A stretch of 64,000 nucleotides of DNA from Bemisia tabaci (GCF_918797505.1 NC_092796.1:52086411-52150410), one strand, 5' to 3'; counted from the stretch's first letter, positions 34,877 to 46,054 are shown. The notes: a model not told the origin generated them from the sequence alone. A program made the numbers and translations.

Positions 34877-35134
34877 GCGACTGATTATTGAAATCGATTG
34901 ACAAAGGTGTAGGCAAAGAAGAAAAAGAGAAAATGAAGCCACCCCATTGGTGGAGTCAAGTGGTTGGTATGGACGAAGTAGGCAAGTGATAGACTAACTG
35001 GCGGCAATCCATGAGAGACCCTACTATTGGTCCATCGTTTTTCCCCGTAGTCGAAAACAACCATCCATTTCAACCAGTAGGATCACTTAATTTTCCCTTC
35101 GTCTTCTTGCCCATCAATATCAATAATCAGCTAG
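34877..35134. mobile_element. Family C palindromic MITE
   Basis: CGACTGATTATTGAAATCGA at the left, ATCAATATCAATAATCAGCT at the right, with GGTGGAGTCAAGTGG / CCATTTCAACCAGTAGG and AGACTAACTGG / TATTGGTCCATC inside. The tips differ from the usual GGGC. Confidence 0.75.
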
Positions 35135-36029
35135 CTATCTGTTGTGCTGCTTAGATTGCACGATCTGATGATCTATCACGGTAGCCTTTCAAATCTCACT
35201 GTAGGAGTGGACTGCATCATACGAGAAAGTGCATGGTTCTATGTGATTCTAATGACTCAATGTCAATCTAATTACTCTAACATTACTCGAATCGATTCTG
35301 GACTTCTATTGCTTTTAGAGTGATCTAGAATCTGGCCAGATCAATGAGTCAATTGATACCCGACACGGTGGTTTTTTTCGTGTTGAGCTTGTTAGACAAA
35401 TTAAAAATCAACAGCGGCGGAGCTTTACTTCTCTCTTAGCTCTACCAATATTGTCTTCTCAAACACGTCTACTAACAATATTTTTGTTGGTCAAGCTAGC
35501 ACAAATGTTTGTTCAGTTAAATTATGCGTGAGGCGCTGTGTAGTCTTTCCCTTTTACTGATCCGGCCGTGACGTGAAGAATTGGAATAACTAAAAATGAA
35601 TGCCTGATCTTGGAGAAAATGAATCTCGCGTGAAGTTGCAAAATGCAAATTCTATCTTACTACATTATTTAAAAGTAAAATTTATTGCATTATTCTGATC
35701 TAGGTCTAGAAGTTAGGAACTTAAAGTGACACGTTAGGAACAGCGAAAATACGCAACACAAATTAGCGTTTATCTGAGGGGTCATTAAAGTAATCAGCCA
35801 CGAGGCATTATGACTAACTTTTTGAACCTTTTAAAGATCCATAAGACAAAGTCCTACCTCCACCCCTTTTTGACAAATTGAGAGAGGGGCTAGGTCGGGG
35901 GAAAAAACTCTGTGAAAACTTTAAGGGATGATATTGATTTGTTCTCCCTCATGAAAAAAGGAGATTTTTAAACACCGTAAATGAGATACGTGGTGTCTGA
36001 TGGTTTCATCGTCGACTTATTCTTAACAT
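35135..36029. other. Unassigned
   Basis: AT-rich with no element tips or coding signal seen. Confidence 0.4.
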
Positions 36030-36112
36030 TTTGACACGTTCATGCTAAAAGGAGCTATGTGCACAAGGTTTGCGTGCGACGTAGTACCTTTTAGCAAAAA
36101 TACATCCAATTC
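36030..36112. repeat. Hairpin repeat, TGCTAAAAGGAGCTATGTG type
   Basis: TTCATGCTAAAAGGAGCTAT pairs with GTAGTACCTTTTAGCAAAAA, and TGTGCACAAG lies in the loop. Relative of 1632-1711. Confidence 0.5.
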
Positions 36113-36227
36113 TCAGTCAACACTCGCGTCCGAAATACCAAGACATTTGGAGTTAGCTTGGAGTGAAGGATGCCAACGTGATTGTCTGATCGAGTCAAAG
36201 GGACCCATCGTGTAATAAGACTCACAC

Positions 36228-36703
36228 TGCCATGCTGTGCTGAGGCAAAACACCTTATGAGCCTTTAGACATTGCCAAATGTCTCCCGATAAAATATTTG
36301 TCTCTGATGAAAGTTTTGTTTATTTTTTCTTCAAATTTTAAGATTTCTGTGATCATATCGTGAACATTATTCTTTGAAAAAATTGAGGAAAATATGCCTA
36401 ATTTCCTCTCTAATTTCGTTTCCTAATTGGAGATATCACTAGAAAAAAAACACATTGGATCTAGAGTCCAGACTCTTGAAAACATTCAAGACTCTTGATT
36501 CAATCAGATTTTTGCTTAAATCAAAAGGAAATCCGCTCAAATTAAGAGGCTTGGTTCTTGATTTAAGCAAAAATCCGATTGAATCAAGAGTATTTTTTCT
36601 TGTCGATGTTTTTAAGAGTCTGGACTCTAGATCCAATGTGTTTTTTTCCAGTGTAGTACGGCAACGTCTAAAAGCTTATACGGCATTTTTCCTCAGCACG
36701 GTG
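36228..36703. mobile_element. Family B MITE interrupted by family A
   Basis: The left end CTGCCATGCTGTGCTGAGGC and right end TTTTTCCTCAGCACGGTGG belong to one diverged B copy. The B body resumes at GTACGGCAACGTCTAAAAGC after the A copy at 36437-36653. Removing A leaves about 260 bp, the family's length. Confidence 0.8.
36437..36653 (+). mobile_element. Family A MITE nested in family B
   Basis: CACTAGAAAAAAAACACATT to TTTTTTTCCAGTG; the left arm has lost a few bases (AACATTCAAGACTCTTG in place of ACATTGACAAG...). The junction dinucleotides AT and TA do not match, so one may have mutated. Confidence 0.88.
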
Positions 36704-37145
36704 GTACAGAGAAAGAGGGCCACATATGGCTGGGGGTGTGAGACAGTGAGGGCATCTTTTTCTCCGAGCGCAACAATGATTGGTGACTGGAGTGACTGGG
36801 TTCTTTTCTCGGTCAGAGGAAAAAAACAAAGAGCCTCGATCGGGAGACAGGGAGACCTAGTTTCGGGCGGCCACCGAGCACCGACACATAAAATCAAGAC
36901 AGGCTAATCATATTGTGTTATGAAATGGAGGCGAGTCATAGCCCGACCACTCGGCCAGCCACCGGCTCTCGCGCGGGTGCTCCCGATCTCGCCTCCCGGT
37001 CTTGTCTTGGGTCCTGCTATACTGCCGTGCTAAGGGAGAAACGCCGTATGAGCCTTCAGACGTTGCCAAACTTCCATCGAAAAAAAACCGAATTTACTGG
37101 GAAAATAGTGAATATTTTTTTCCAAAATTTTCAGACAATTTTGTA

Positions 37146-37546
37146 CACTGGAAAAAAAAAAAAACACATGGATCTAAAGTTCAGACTATAATTCACTTAT
37201 AGATATATCAGTCTAAGCTTGTGATCAGTCAAAAAGTACCCTTGAACCACAGAGAGATCCTAGATAGCAAAATGCAGGAATTACTCAGAGACTTTAACGC
37301 AGGCACGAAAGTATGCCAACACTGGAAAAAAAAACACATTGGATCTAGAGTCCAGACTCTTGAAAACATTGACAAGAAAAATACTCTTGATTCAATCAGA
37401 ATCTAGCTTAAATCAAGAACCAAGCCTCTTAATTTAAGCGGATTTCATTTTGATTCAAGCAAAAATCCGATTGAATAAAGAGTATTTTTTCTTGTCAATG
37501 TTTTCAAGAGTCTGGACTCTAGATCCAATGTGTTTTTTTTCCAGTG
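37146..37546 (-). mobile_element. Composite of two A ends around captured DNA, TSD TA
   Basis: Starts with 43 bp of an A left end (37146-37188), then about 130 bp of other DNA including a D-like ACTTTAACGCAGGCACGAAA (37290-37309), then a complete A copy (37320-37546). TA flanks the whole 401 bp, and the interrupted B element closes perfectly when it is removed. It therefore behaved as, or now looks like, one insertion. Confidence 0.75.
37320..37546 (-). mobile_element. Family A palindromic MITE (right part of composite)
   Basis: Complete element, CACTGGAAAAAAAAACACAT to TTTTTTTTCCAGTG, minus-oriented centre. On its own it lacks a matching left duplication (AA left, TA right), which supports the composite reading. 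Confidence 0.88.
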
Positions 37547-37682
37547 TACGCAATTTAATTTCTAATCTCTGAAATTTTAAGGATAAAAATGTATGAATAT
37601 CGCCAAAAAGACGTGTTTTATCAAGTGAAATTTGGCAACTCTCGAATGTTCATACGGCGTTCTTCCCTAGCACGGCTGTATA

Positions 37683-38108
37683 CTCCTTAGGAAAAACGCC
37701 GTATGAACCTTTCGGTGTCGCCAAATTTCCATTGCTAAAAAACGAATTTATTGAGGAAATCGTAAATATTCGTCTTCCAATTTTTCAGACAGTTTTCTCC
37801 CCAATTTAATCGCTGAAAAAAAATTACGGGCCACATACACATACCGTCCGTTCCGAGCTCAGAGGCCGAAAGTTCCGGGTGTTTAAGCCGTAGGTTCGAT
37901 TGCTCCGGGTGCTGCGCCCGGAACGCGCACGGTATGTCCATATATCTCGTAAGTACGGCTTCCACGGCCGGAGTTTTTTTCCAAAGATCTAAAATATCGG
38001 AAAATTTCAGGGAAAAATGAGCATACATTTCTTCCAAAGTAAGTATGTTATCATGGAAAACTTGGCAACATTCAAATGTTCATACAACGTTTTCCCTTAA
38101 AACGGCAG
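37683..38108. mobile_element. Family B MITE interrupted by a 175-bp insert
   Basis: CTCCTTAGGAAAAACGCCGT at the left (tip shortened), CGTTTTCCCTTAAAACGGCAG at the right. It lies head to tail next to the preceding B copy. The body is split after CAATTTAATC (37811). Confidence 0.75.
37812..37986. mobile_element. 175-bp hairpin insertion in family B, TSD ATC
   Basis: GCTGAAAAAAAATTACGG at the left, CCGGAGTTTTTTTCCAAAG at the right, with CATACCGTCCGTTCCG paired to CGGAACGCGCACGGTATG inside. ATC lies on both sides, and the B sequence AATTTAATC|TAAAATATC closes across it. The interior is rich in CCGGGTG-like GC blocks. Confidence 0.65.
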
Positions 38109-38699
38109 CACACGTCTGATGCTCTCCTGCTCCAAATTCACGCAAAAGAAATCATCGATGATGTTGTAGGTAGAACTGGTTCTTTGGGGCGAATCTGTAC
38201 CGGAAGTAAAAACTCATTGAGATAGGTAGCGAACGAAAGCTAAATTATTGGTTTCATTTTAAGTTTTTGGCAAAATAAAGGATACATTACGCCTGTAGGC
38301 AATTAGGCATCCACCCGGGTCTTCTTTTTATTCTTCCTTTCACGAATCGGCAACAAACAGAGCTCAATCTTTTTGAGTGAGTAGTGAGCGCTGCAGTAGC
38401 GTGCCCATTGAGCAAGCGACCACTGTTGATCCGTGATCTCAAGCTAGACAATTTGTTTACCGGGCACTCCGAGCAGGAAAGGGGGGGGGGGCGGGGACGG
38501 CTCGGGGGGCTGTCCCTCTGGACAGTCGGCGCACGGCTGCTTCGTGTCAAAGCTCGAAATTTAACCGACGTTGCCGATGTTGGGGACAATATTTCGATTT
38601 TTTAGTTTCGTGAAGGGTATCAACCGCAACTTATTTAAAAAAACAAAAAAAAAATTTAAATTTTGTCGTTAATAACTATACTATCGGAAAAATTGTATG
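38109..38699. other. Unassigned
   Basis: Includes a G11 run at 38481-38491 within GC-rich DNA and an unrecognised 100-codon minus-strand frame (38287-38589). Could be a gene-proximal island; no exon evidence. Confidence 0.25.
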
Positions 38700-39170
38700 A
38701 CTGTGAGTCCATAAATGGGATTAGTGAACGCAGAAATCGACTAAGAAAACGAAGAGAAAATGGAGCTATCTTATCAAAGAGTTGGTATTTGTTTGTTAAT
38801 ACGCTTACTTTTCACGCGCTGCGTTAAAGTCTCTGAAGTGATTCCTGCATTTTGCCGTCTATGGCAATCTCTAGTGTGATTCATGGGGCTGAGTTAATGT
38901 TAACCAGCGATCTGCTTATTGATATCAATAGACAAAGGAAGAATTGAGCGAACCTTTTTGCTGGAAGCGAGTGGTTGCAACGGACAAATGAGGTAAGTAG
39001 TAGCCTCACCGTCGGCAAGCCACGGAAGACCCTATATTCAGTCTCCCCTTAATTTACGAGAAATGAATTGTAAATCGATTCACTATTGATCAATTAATCG
39101 TTTTAACTTACAGGCTCGCTCCATTTCCCCTTTGCCTCGTTTGCCTGTCAATTCGAATAACCCCAGCCTG
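38700..39170 (+). mobile_element. D module followed by family C copy
   Basis: C-like AAATCGACTAAGAAAACGAA at 38734, D GCGCTGCGTTAAAGTCTCTG at 38816-38835, then a C unit from CTGCTTATTGATATCAATAG (38911) to GTCAATTCGAATAACCCCAG (39150-39169). The same D-then-C order is seen at 32107-32436 and 44780-45150. Confidence 0.65.
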
Positions 39171-39654
39171 CAGGATTCACGTAAATGTATGGATTTACGC
39201 CTTTTTGCCATCACAGCGACAAAATGAGCTGCCAAAAGTCGCTTGTCAGTTAACAGGCATTTTACGATGTTTGATCAGCTGAAGCTGTTAATGAAACGTC
39301 CGAAAAGAGCGGCTCGCCTTTGGTCTGTTCCGAGCGTGCCCTACTTGCACGCACCTAAGTGACCGTGATCGCCATCGACGACCTTCTCATTGAGGTTTCA
39401 TCGGCCGATTCATTGTGGGCTCGTCATTAGTGCGAAGAGGAATTTTTTAGTCAAAGATCACCGTGTATGTTCAATCAAAAGGGGCCCAACCCAACCGTCA
39501 CTTTACAAGTTCAAAATGTCTGGTCACCTGATCACTCAATTTGTTTAGCTATCGGTTTGTTTTATGGACGAACCACGGCGACCAAGTACACCCATCGGAT
39601 TTATTTTCTAAAAATCAAAATGAGCACATCAAACATTGATTTATGGAACATCAA
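39171..39654. other. Unassigned
   Basis: No element ends or coding signal seen. Confidence 0.35.
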
Positions 39655-40031
39655 TTGGACGTAGTTCTACCAAACAGACCTATGTGCAAGTGAGAAATAT
39701 GGGGTGTGCTCGTTAGTTCTCTTTGCGTAAGAGTGAATGAAAATAATAAAGCGCCAGTGACGTCAGCGGCAACAAACGAGATCGGGTGCGATCTCCCGCG
39801 GGGTGTCATTAACTCATGAGCCGTGTCCACAAGGCTCTCTTGCCATGCCCGCGGCTCATGAATTCCGCATTCAGTTGCACATAGGTCTGTTTGATAGAAT
39901 GCAATAACCCGCTTTTCCAATTCTTCAAAAGGAATCACGCACACTTTTACATTGCTTCTTATGCAGCTTCCACGAGCACACCCCATATTTCTCACCTCCA
40001 CATAGGTCTGTTTGGTAGAAATACGTCCAAT
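39655..40031. mobile_element. Family E element, long form
   Basis: TTGGACGTAGTTCTACCAAA at the left, TTTGGTAGAAATACGTCCAA at the right, with AATATGGGGTGTGCTCGT paired to ACGAGCACACCCCATATT (at 39971-39988). An internal third copy of the CATAGGTCTGTTTG motif lies at 39880-39893. No open frame above 116 codons, and none recognisable. Confidence 0.8.
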
Positions 40032-40071
40032 TTCTCGATCATTTTAAAATTTATGTATTGATCTTACTGAA

Positions 40072-40287
40072 CACCGGAAAAAAAAACACATTGGATCTAG
40101 AGTCCAGACTCTTGAAAACATTGACAAGAAAAAATACTCTTGATTCAATAAGATTTTTGCTTAAATCAAAAGGGAATCCGCTCAAATTAAGAAGCTTATT
40201 TCGAGAGGCGAGATTGAATCAAGAGTATTTTTTCTTGTCGATTTTTCCAAGAGTCTGGACTCTAGATCCAATGCGTTTTTTCCAGTG
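40072..40287 (+). mobile_element. Family A MITE with altered centre
   Basis: CACCGGAAAAAAAAACACAT to GTTTTTTCCAGTG, AA on both sides. The usual centre ...GAGGCTTGGTTCTTGATTTA is replaced by AAGCTTATTTCGAGAGGCGA, shortening the loop side. Confidence 0.85.
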
Positions 40288-42929
40288 AAACGTATTATAT
40301 GTGATTGATGATGAGACCCAAATATCCGGATGAATAATCTTTGAAATACTTCAGAGCAGTGTGCGCTGTCAGCCTAGCAACAACCAACAGCTGCGTCGAT
40401 TTTTTTAGATTGAATTTGGATTCAAGAAAGTAGTTTTTACAATCAGCTGTAGAAAGACATCTCAGTTTTATCAACAGATAATACGCAATATGAACTGAAA
40501 ACGCGTCGTTTGAATCCACAAAGGACCACAGAGCCAAGCGAAATTTATTTGCATACTTTCTTACGATGCGTTAAAGTCCCTTCGTCGATGTTAGTATGTA
40601 ATAATCATCCCAGCAATGTAAGGAACGAGGCAAGAATTACTTTTGAAGAACCAGGCTTTCCTTATTGGAAACATCAATCACATTCCTCTGAAGATGACTT
40701 CTGAATACTCTTGATGAGAATTTTTCCGAAGAAATTTCGGCGAAGTAATATTTACTTGTCAAGTAGATTGCCCCGCATGTCATCTTATCTGTCATTCTTA
40801 CTCGATGATTAATTTTGACTCTCAAAAGTGACAAGCCATGGAAGACTTTCCTTAAGGGGTCAAAAGTCTTTCTACTGTTTGGTTTAGGAATGCACCTCCC
40901 TTCGGTATTGAACAAAAATTTTTCTCTCGGATTTTCTCTCTCCACTGCATTATACATATGGATCGAATTAGACAGACAGGAACCGACTAATGATTTGTTG
41001 CATGACCAAATTATCTGCCATTAATTACTCGGTTTCAAAATGGTCAAATGGTTTTTCAAAAATATGCGTGATTTCCCGTGCTGTGAATTTTTCTGTTAAG
41101 CTCGTTTCATCAATTTTCTCCGCGGGTGAGCTATAGAAAGTAACTTTACCAATGGCAGTTTCAGTAAAAAACCTAGGCGAATAGACCCTCCATCGATACC
41201 TTGCGACAGCGGACATTTTACCCTTGGGGATCCAAAATTTTTGTTCGGGCAACAACAATCATCTTATCTTCTTATTGGCTCTTAACCTCAAGATAAGCAG
41301 TAACAGCATCAAGTTTATGTGGAATTTTGATATTGACTTTTTCCTACAAGGTCACCAAATATCTATTAATCGATTTTCGCAGCACAATACTTAACAGCTA
41401 ACACTAGGGTAGTTTTAGAGGTTCATTGGTGGAGCTTCGCGAAAATATATGAAGAAGGGTTTATACTTATCTATGATTCAAGGAGAGATACTTGTGATTT
41501 GACAACGTAGACGGTTGTTTTCAATTAATAATGCGACAGAATGAAAGAGCTGGGCGGCAGCGAGGTCCAGGTGTAATAGCTAAGTTACTCCGCAGTTCAC
41601 TAACTCATTCGCTCGGAGCGAAACAACTTTTACTCGCTAAAGTTTAGATTAGGAGCGGGGTTTACTGGAGCAGCTCATCGGCGATCGGTGAGGTAACCCG
41701 CTCACTACAGTTTCACTTTCTGAATTGCACCGTTTTCAAGTTCACTCGTGCGCCCCGCTGACTCCGCTACGCAGCAAAAGCACAAGTGTATTAAAACGTT
41801 GCCATAAGTGTGTGAAATATCCCCATCCTACATGGTTAGAAGAAGTCGCAAACTTTGTCTTTTGGTATCAGAGATAATATATTTTAGAGACCCTTACTGC
41901 TATCTTTATCCCTGTAGTGACGAAGTTCCTTTCGGAAGTCAGTGGTCAGATTCGCCTAGTGATGACCCATGACCATGACCAAAGATTGGAGCATTTGATT
42001 TTGGAATCCGCTAACCTAATTTTTAAGAAATATCCAGGCAAAGTACTCATTCTGACATGCATTATTTATCAGCAAGCTAATTTCATTTGATTTTTTGTTC
42101 AGCAAATTGCTCATCAACCATCAGAAGGCAAATAATAGCGTTGATTTTCAAATTTAACTTTCTCCTCACTAGACTACATTACTTAGATTTAGTATTGTCT
42201 CTAAAACAGATTGATGTTGTCTTTTGACAGAATCAAACAATAACAGGCAGGTCTCGATGAGAGTTTTGTTGGCAAAATATGATAAAGGCACACCCCCGAA
42301 GTTCCCAACTAACACACTAATTACCCCCAACTTAGCGTCAAAATCGCAGAATAAAATCCTCCGCTAAACAGGTAGGTAGGCTCCATTAGAATGACCAAAT
42401 ATATACATATGATAAGACTGAATTTTTTAACGCCTTCCATACGACATTACGAAGATAGGAGAATTTTTGTTCAAAAAGCGAGTCAAGATTGGCGTATGAT
42501 CAGATAGTATCGCTTTAGCCGACACAGCTGTAATTGTTTCTCTGAATAATTAACACACCGGGATAAATACAGCCACTCGGGTCCCTCTCTGCCTCTCCTC
42601 TCCGGTTTCTCTTTTTAGCTCCTTCTGTGCTTCTCCTATCTTTTTGTATAGCTGTTCACACTTTCCTAGTGCAGCTCCTTATGCAATTCAGTTGAGTCGG
42701 GTCATTAAATCGCCCACCATCCGCCTTCTCGCCCATGGCCTCTGGCTGCAAAACTCATCACTCTTTGATTTAGGTGTGGCACAGTAAAATTTGAGCATTG
42801 ATTCATCGACGATGTGGTAAATCAAAAAATAACCCGAAACTCGAATGGTTTCAGGTTATATTAATATTGAAAGCTAGGAGTCTAATCAGAGATTTCGCCA
42901 ATCACCCATAGCCAGATAGTCGATCATTA
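40288..42929. other. Mostly unassigned; D fragment at 40550-40600
   Basis: GCATACTTTCTTACGATGCG then TTAAAGTCCCTTCG is a diverged D module. The remaining 2.3 kb is AT-rich with no tips or exons I can defend. Confidence 0.4.
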
Positions 42930-43306
42930 AATGGACGTATCTTCTACCAAACAGAACTATGTGCGGGTGGGAAATATGGGGTGTGCTCGTTAGTCCTCAG
43001 GCCGTAAGAGTGAATGGGAATTATAAAGCGCCAGTGACGTCAGCGGTGACGACGGGAGTGATCCGAGGAGCTGAACGCGGTCTTTAACTCACGAGCCCTG
43101 TCCACATCGCTCTTATCACATGCCACGGTTCATAAGTCCCGCACACAGTTGGCGCATGAATCCGTTTGGTGAGTTTTCTATCCCGTTTTTCCAGTTCTTC
43201 GAAAGGAGCCAAGCCCACTTTTAAATTGTTTCGTATCCACTTCACCACGAGCACACCTCACCTTTCCCACCCGCACAAAGTTCTGTTTGGTAAAAGTACG
43301 TCCAAT
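42930..43306. mobile_element. Family E element, long form
   Basis: AATGGACGTATCTTCTACCA at the left, GGTAAAAGTACGTCCAAT at the right, the same internal order as 39655-40031, including GCGCCAGTGACGTCAGCGG and GGTGTGCTCGTTAGTCCTC. The two copies differ by many substitutions. Confidence 0.8.
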
Positions 43307-43764
43307 GTTAGATCCAAATTCTGAGGTATTTCCTTTATGTATTTAATCAAAAGATATTCCGAAGATCATGCATCAAAATAGTAGCTGTTCACTCGTTTAA
43401 AAAATTTCACTGAGAATTTAAAGAAGATATTTTTATTAGTATTCTCCTATATGAAAAAAAAAGCACGACGCACTACTAAACATAGCACAAAATTAAAAAT
43501 TAAGAACAAGAACCTTATTATAATATGTCATCTTACCTCGCAGTGAAAATCTGCATTTTTTTACTTAATTGTTATCTAAGTCATACAGGTCATCGCCATT
43601 CATCGTCATAATTTTGCACCGTCAATTTTTTGCACCTCTATATCAATGGTCTCGAAACTTTTACCATTTTCTCCAGCCGATCATCTTAGAAAACAGCCGG
43701 CGATAATAGCGTAGAGGTGAAGAGGAGGTGTGAATCATACACTCATCTATGTTACTACCACTCT
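43307..43764. other. Unassigned AT-rich spacer
   Basis: Nothing recognisable. Confidence 0.35.
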
Positions 43765-44007
43765 CCTGTGCCGTAAGAAAATCCGTTTAACTTCTCAGAT
43801 GTTGCCAAATTGTGTAAGGTAAAATCCGAATTTTCTTAAAAACCTTTGACTTTTTCCCGAGCTTCGAATTTTTTAAAAGATTCCGCTCGCTACCTGATCT
43901 TATGTATCCGAAGTGTTCAAGGAAAAACACTCATAACACCCCTCAAGAATTAACTGTTTGAGTCAAAATTGAAATTCTCATGCAACGTTCCTCTCCGCAG
44001 CACGACG
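43765..44007. mobile_element. Family B MITE, strongly diverged
   Basis: CTGTGCCGTAAGAAAATCCG at the left, AACGTTCCTCTCCGCAGCACGACG at the right end region, core CAGATGTTGCCAAATTGTG. The length fits the family. Confidence 0.5.
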
Positions 44008-44779
44008 TCATCGTAATTGTTATCGGCATTGTTATGTGCTAGTGTCGGCCACTGCCGCCTCTGTACAGTAGTTGTGACATGCTCATCGCAAGAGCGTGAC
44101 ATTCACTTCCATCCTTTGTCGCCCAGCAAGCACTGACCTACACAGAGCCGTTTAAGCGGCAGGTGCACCGGTAAATACGCGCTTCCAGTATGAACAACTG
44201 GAGTTCAGTATAGCAACTGGACACCATTCGCTTCAAAGGTTTTAAATCGCGGTAGTTGATGAGTGGTCATTTGCGTTATACAACAAGTCGCGTTTTAATG
44301 TTTGACTCATTGGGATGGGTAAAAAATGATAAAATGCCTCCAAACGCCGAATTTCTTAGTTTGAAACTAAAGATTGTTAAAAATTCAACTAGAAAGCATC
44401 GCGTGAAATTGATACCAGTGTGAGTGTCACCGTATCTCATATTTATCATCCGTCTTCATACAATACAATCTTCGAACATGATCAAGACTGTCCACTGAAA
44501 TACTAAAACTTTTCAGAAGGATTACCTACATCTGACCTTACTGTATTAGGAAAAAGTGTCCATTGAAGATTCCTGCTGTTCTCTGATTAACAACCGGAAT
44601 CATACCTTATTAACTTACAAATACTTTATTTTGTTTCAGGTAAAACAAATCAATTGATATGTAATCTTCATACTGATACGGTAAAAGTCGTAAGTAAGCC
44701 TTTTGCTCCTTTCCTTCAGTCTATACTACTATCTTCTAGTTTTTAAGTTGCAGGGTAAGGATCAAATAAGAAAATGTGG
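44008..44779. other. Unassigned
   Basis: No element ends seen. TTTTGTTTCAGGTAAAAC near 44632 has an acceptor-like look without a following exon. Confidence 0.3.
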
Positions 44780-44895
44780 CAATTACCTAGTCGTTTGTTG
44801 GTGCGCCTATTCTGCTGCACATGCGTTAAAGTCTCTGAAGTGGTTCCTCCATCTTTCCGTCTTGACGAACCCTCGAGTGGTTCAGGGCACCGCAT
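44780..44895 (+). mobile_element. D module
   Basis: GGTGCGCCTATTCTGCTGCA, then GCGTTAAAGTCTCTGAAGTG, GTTCCTCC and CTCGAGTGGTTCAGGGCACC. Followed about 65 bp later by family C. Confidence 0.65.
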
Positions 44896-44956
44896 TTGTG
44901 TAATACATACCTCTAGTTTCTTTTAAGTTTTCGACAAGTTTAAATAGTTTCAAAAG

Positions 44957-45466
44957 TTCGTGGGTTGATTATTGGAATTGATAGACAAAGCGATAGACGG
45001 AGAGGGCAAAGGAAAAATGAAGCGATTGGTTAAGTAACTTACTAATTAACAACAACTCACGAGAGACCCTGCGGTTAGTCCATCATTTCCCCCCCTTAGT
45101 CGGTACCCGTTTCAGCCAATGGGATCGTACCATTTTCCTTTTGTCTTCTGCGGACCGATTATTGAAATTGATAGGCAAAGCTATAGACAAAGGGGACCAA
45201 AGGAATATGGCGAGATCCTATTGGTGGAAGCGGGTGGTTGCGATGGACAAAGGCAGTAGGTAATAGACTAACTAACGGCAACCCACGAGAAACCCGATAG
45301 TTAGTCCATCATTATCTCTCTTAGTCTATAGTAAACAACCATTTCAACCAATAGGATCGCTCCGTACTCCCTATATCCTTCTTGCCTATCGATTTGTCTA
45401 CCAATTTCAATAATCGACTCGCTGTACCTATCGCTTTGTCTATCATCATCAGAAATTATCCCGCTG
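44957..45466. mobile_element. Family C MITE interrupted by another family C copy
   Basis: The outer copy starts GTGGGTTGATTATTGGAATT and runs to TTCCTTTTGTCTTCTG (45150). It resumes at TACCTATCGCTTTGTCTATC (45425) and ends near CAGAAATTATCCCGCTG. The rejoined order agrees with intact C copies such as 29516-29791. Confidence 0.75.
45151..45424. mobile_element. Family C MITE nested in family C
   Basis: CGGACCGATTATTGAAATTG to CCAATTTCAATAATCGACTCG, then CTG. CTG precedes it too (45148-45150), a possible 3-bp duplication. This is one of the least decayed C copies; its arms pair through GGATCCTATTGG-type and ACTAACTAACGG-type blocks. Confidence 0.78.
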
Positions 45467-45639
45467 TCGACGATTTAGACGAGTGACCCAATTGCGAGAA
45501 AAATTCAATTTCTCACGGCTGGTGGACACCTCGTTAGACGTAGACGCGGACCAGAGGCGGAACTGAGGAACTGGAAAATAAGGCTAAGCGATTGTCACGT
45601 CGTAAATATCAGTTCACACGGCATCCCGGGCCTTGACGG

Positions 45640-45821
45640 ACTCGCGCTAAGCTTAATTGACGAAATCGTGCAGTGACTGCGACCGGGGAAAGGGGGGGGG
45701 GCTAGAGCCGGGGGGGCGCAGAGGGGGCGCGGGGGCGCTTTCTATAAATTAGCGGGAGGACCACCGCAGAGTGAGCATCCTCTCGGCCTCATCGCCAGTC
45801 CGCACAGTGGGGTGCGTCATG
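45640..45821 (+). promoter_or_regulatory. Possible TATA-type core promoter
   Basis: A G-rich, CpG-rich block (GGGGGGGCGCAGAGGGGGCG style) leads to TCTATAAATTAGCGGG, with TATAAATT at 45743-45750. About 28-35 bases downstream, GAGTGAGCATCC and later CCAGTCCGCACAGT are possible start regions. Spacing and GC-rich surroundings fit a TATA promoter, but no transcript or exon is visible before the family A copy at 45822. Confidence 0.3.
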
Positions 45822-46054
45822 CACCGGGAAAAAAAAAACACATTGGATCTAGAGTCCAGACTCTTGAAAAAACATTGACAAGAAAAAGTACTCTTGATTC
45901 AATCAGATTTAAGCTTAAATCAAAGAAAATCCGCTCAAATTAAGAGCGATTGGTTCTTGATTTAAGCAAAAATCCGATTGAATCAAGAGTATTTTTTCTT
46001 GTCGATGTTTTTAAGAGTCTGGACTCTAGATCCAATGCGTTTTTTTTTCCAGTG
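45822..46054 (+). mobile_element. Family A palindromic MITE
   Basis: CACCGGGAAAAAAAAAACAC to TTTTTTTTCCAGTG. The centre contains ATTAAGAGCGATTGGTTCTT. No matching dinucleotide flank (TG left, CA right). Confidence 0.88.

Larger units (their letters stand above)
37022..37678. mobile_element. Family B MITE, TSD TATA, carrying an A composite
   Basis: CTGCCGTGCTAAGGGAGAAA at the left, TTCCCTAGCACGGCTG at the right. TATA at 37018-37021 and at 37679-37682 is the 4-bp duplication. The body is split at ATTTTGTA|...|TACGCAATTTAA by 401 bp of family A-bounded DNA. The uninterrupted sequence ATTTTGTACGCAATTTAATC is seen in the copy at 54788. Confidence 0.88.

Noticed and set aside
36455..36907. 150-codon frame as a gene
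   Set aside because: The first 65 codons are family A. The remainder shows no known motif.
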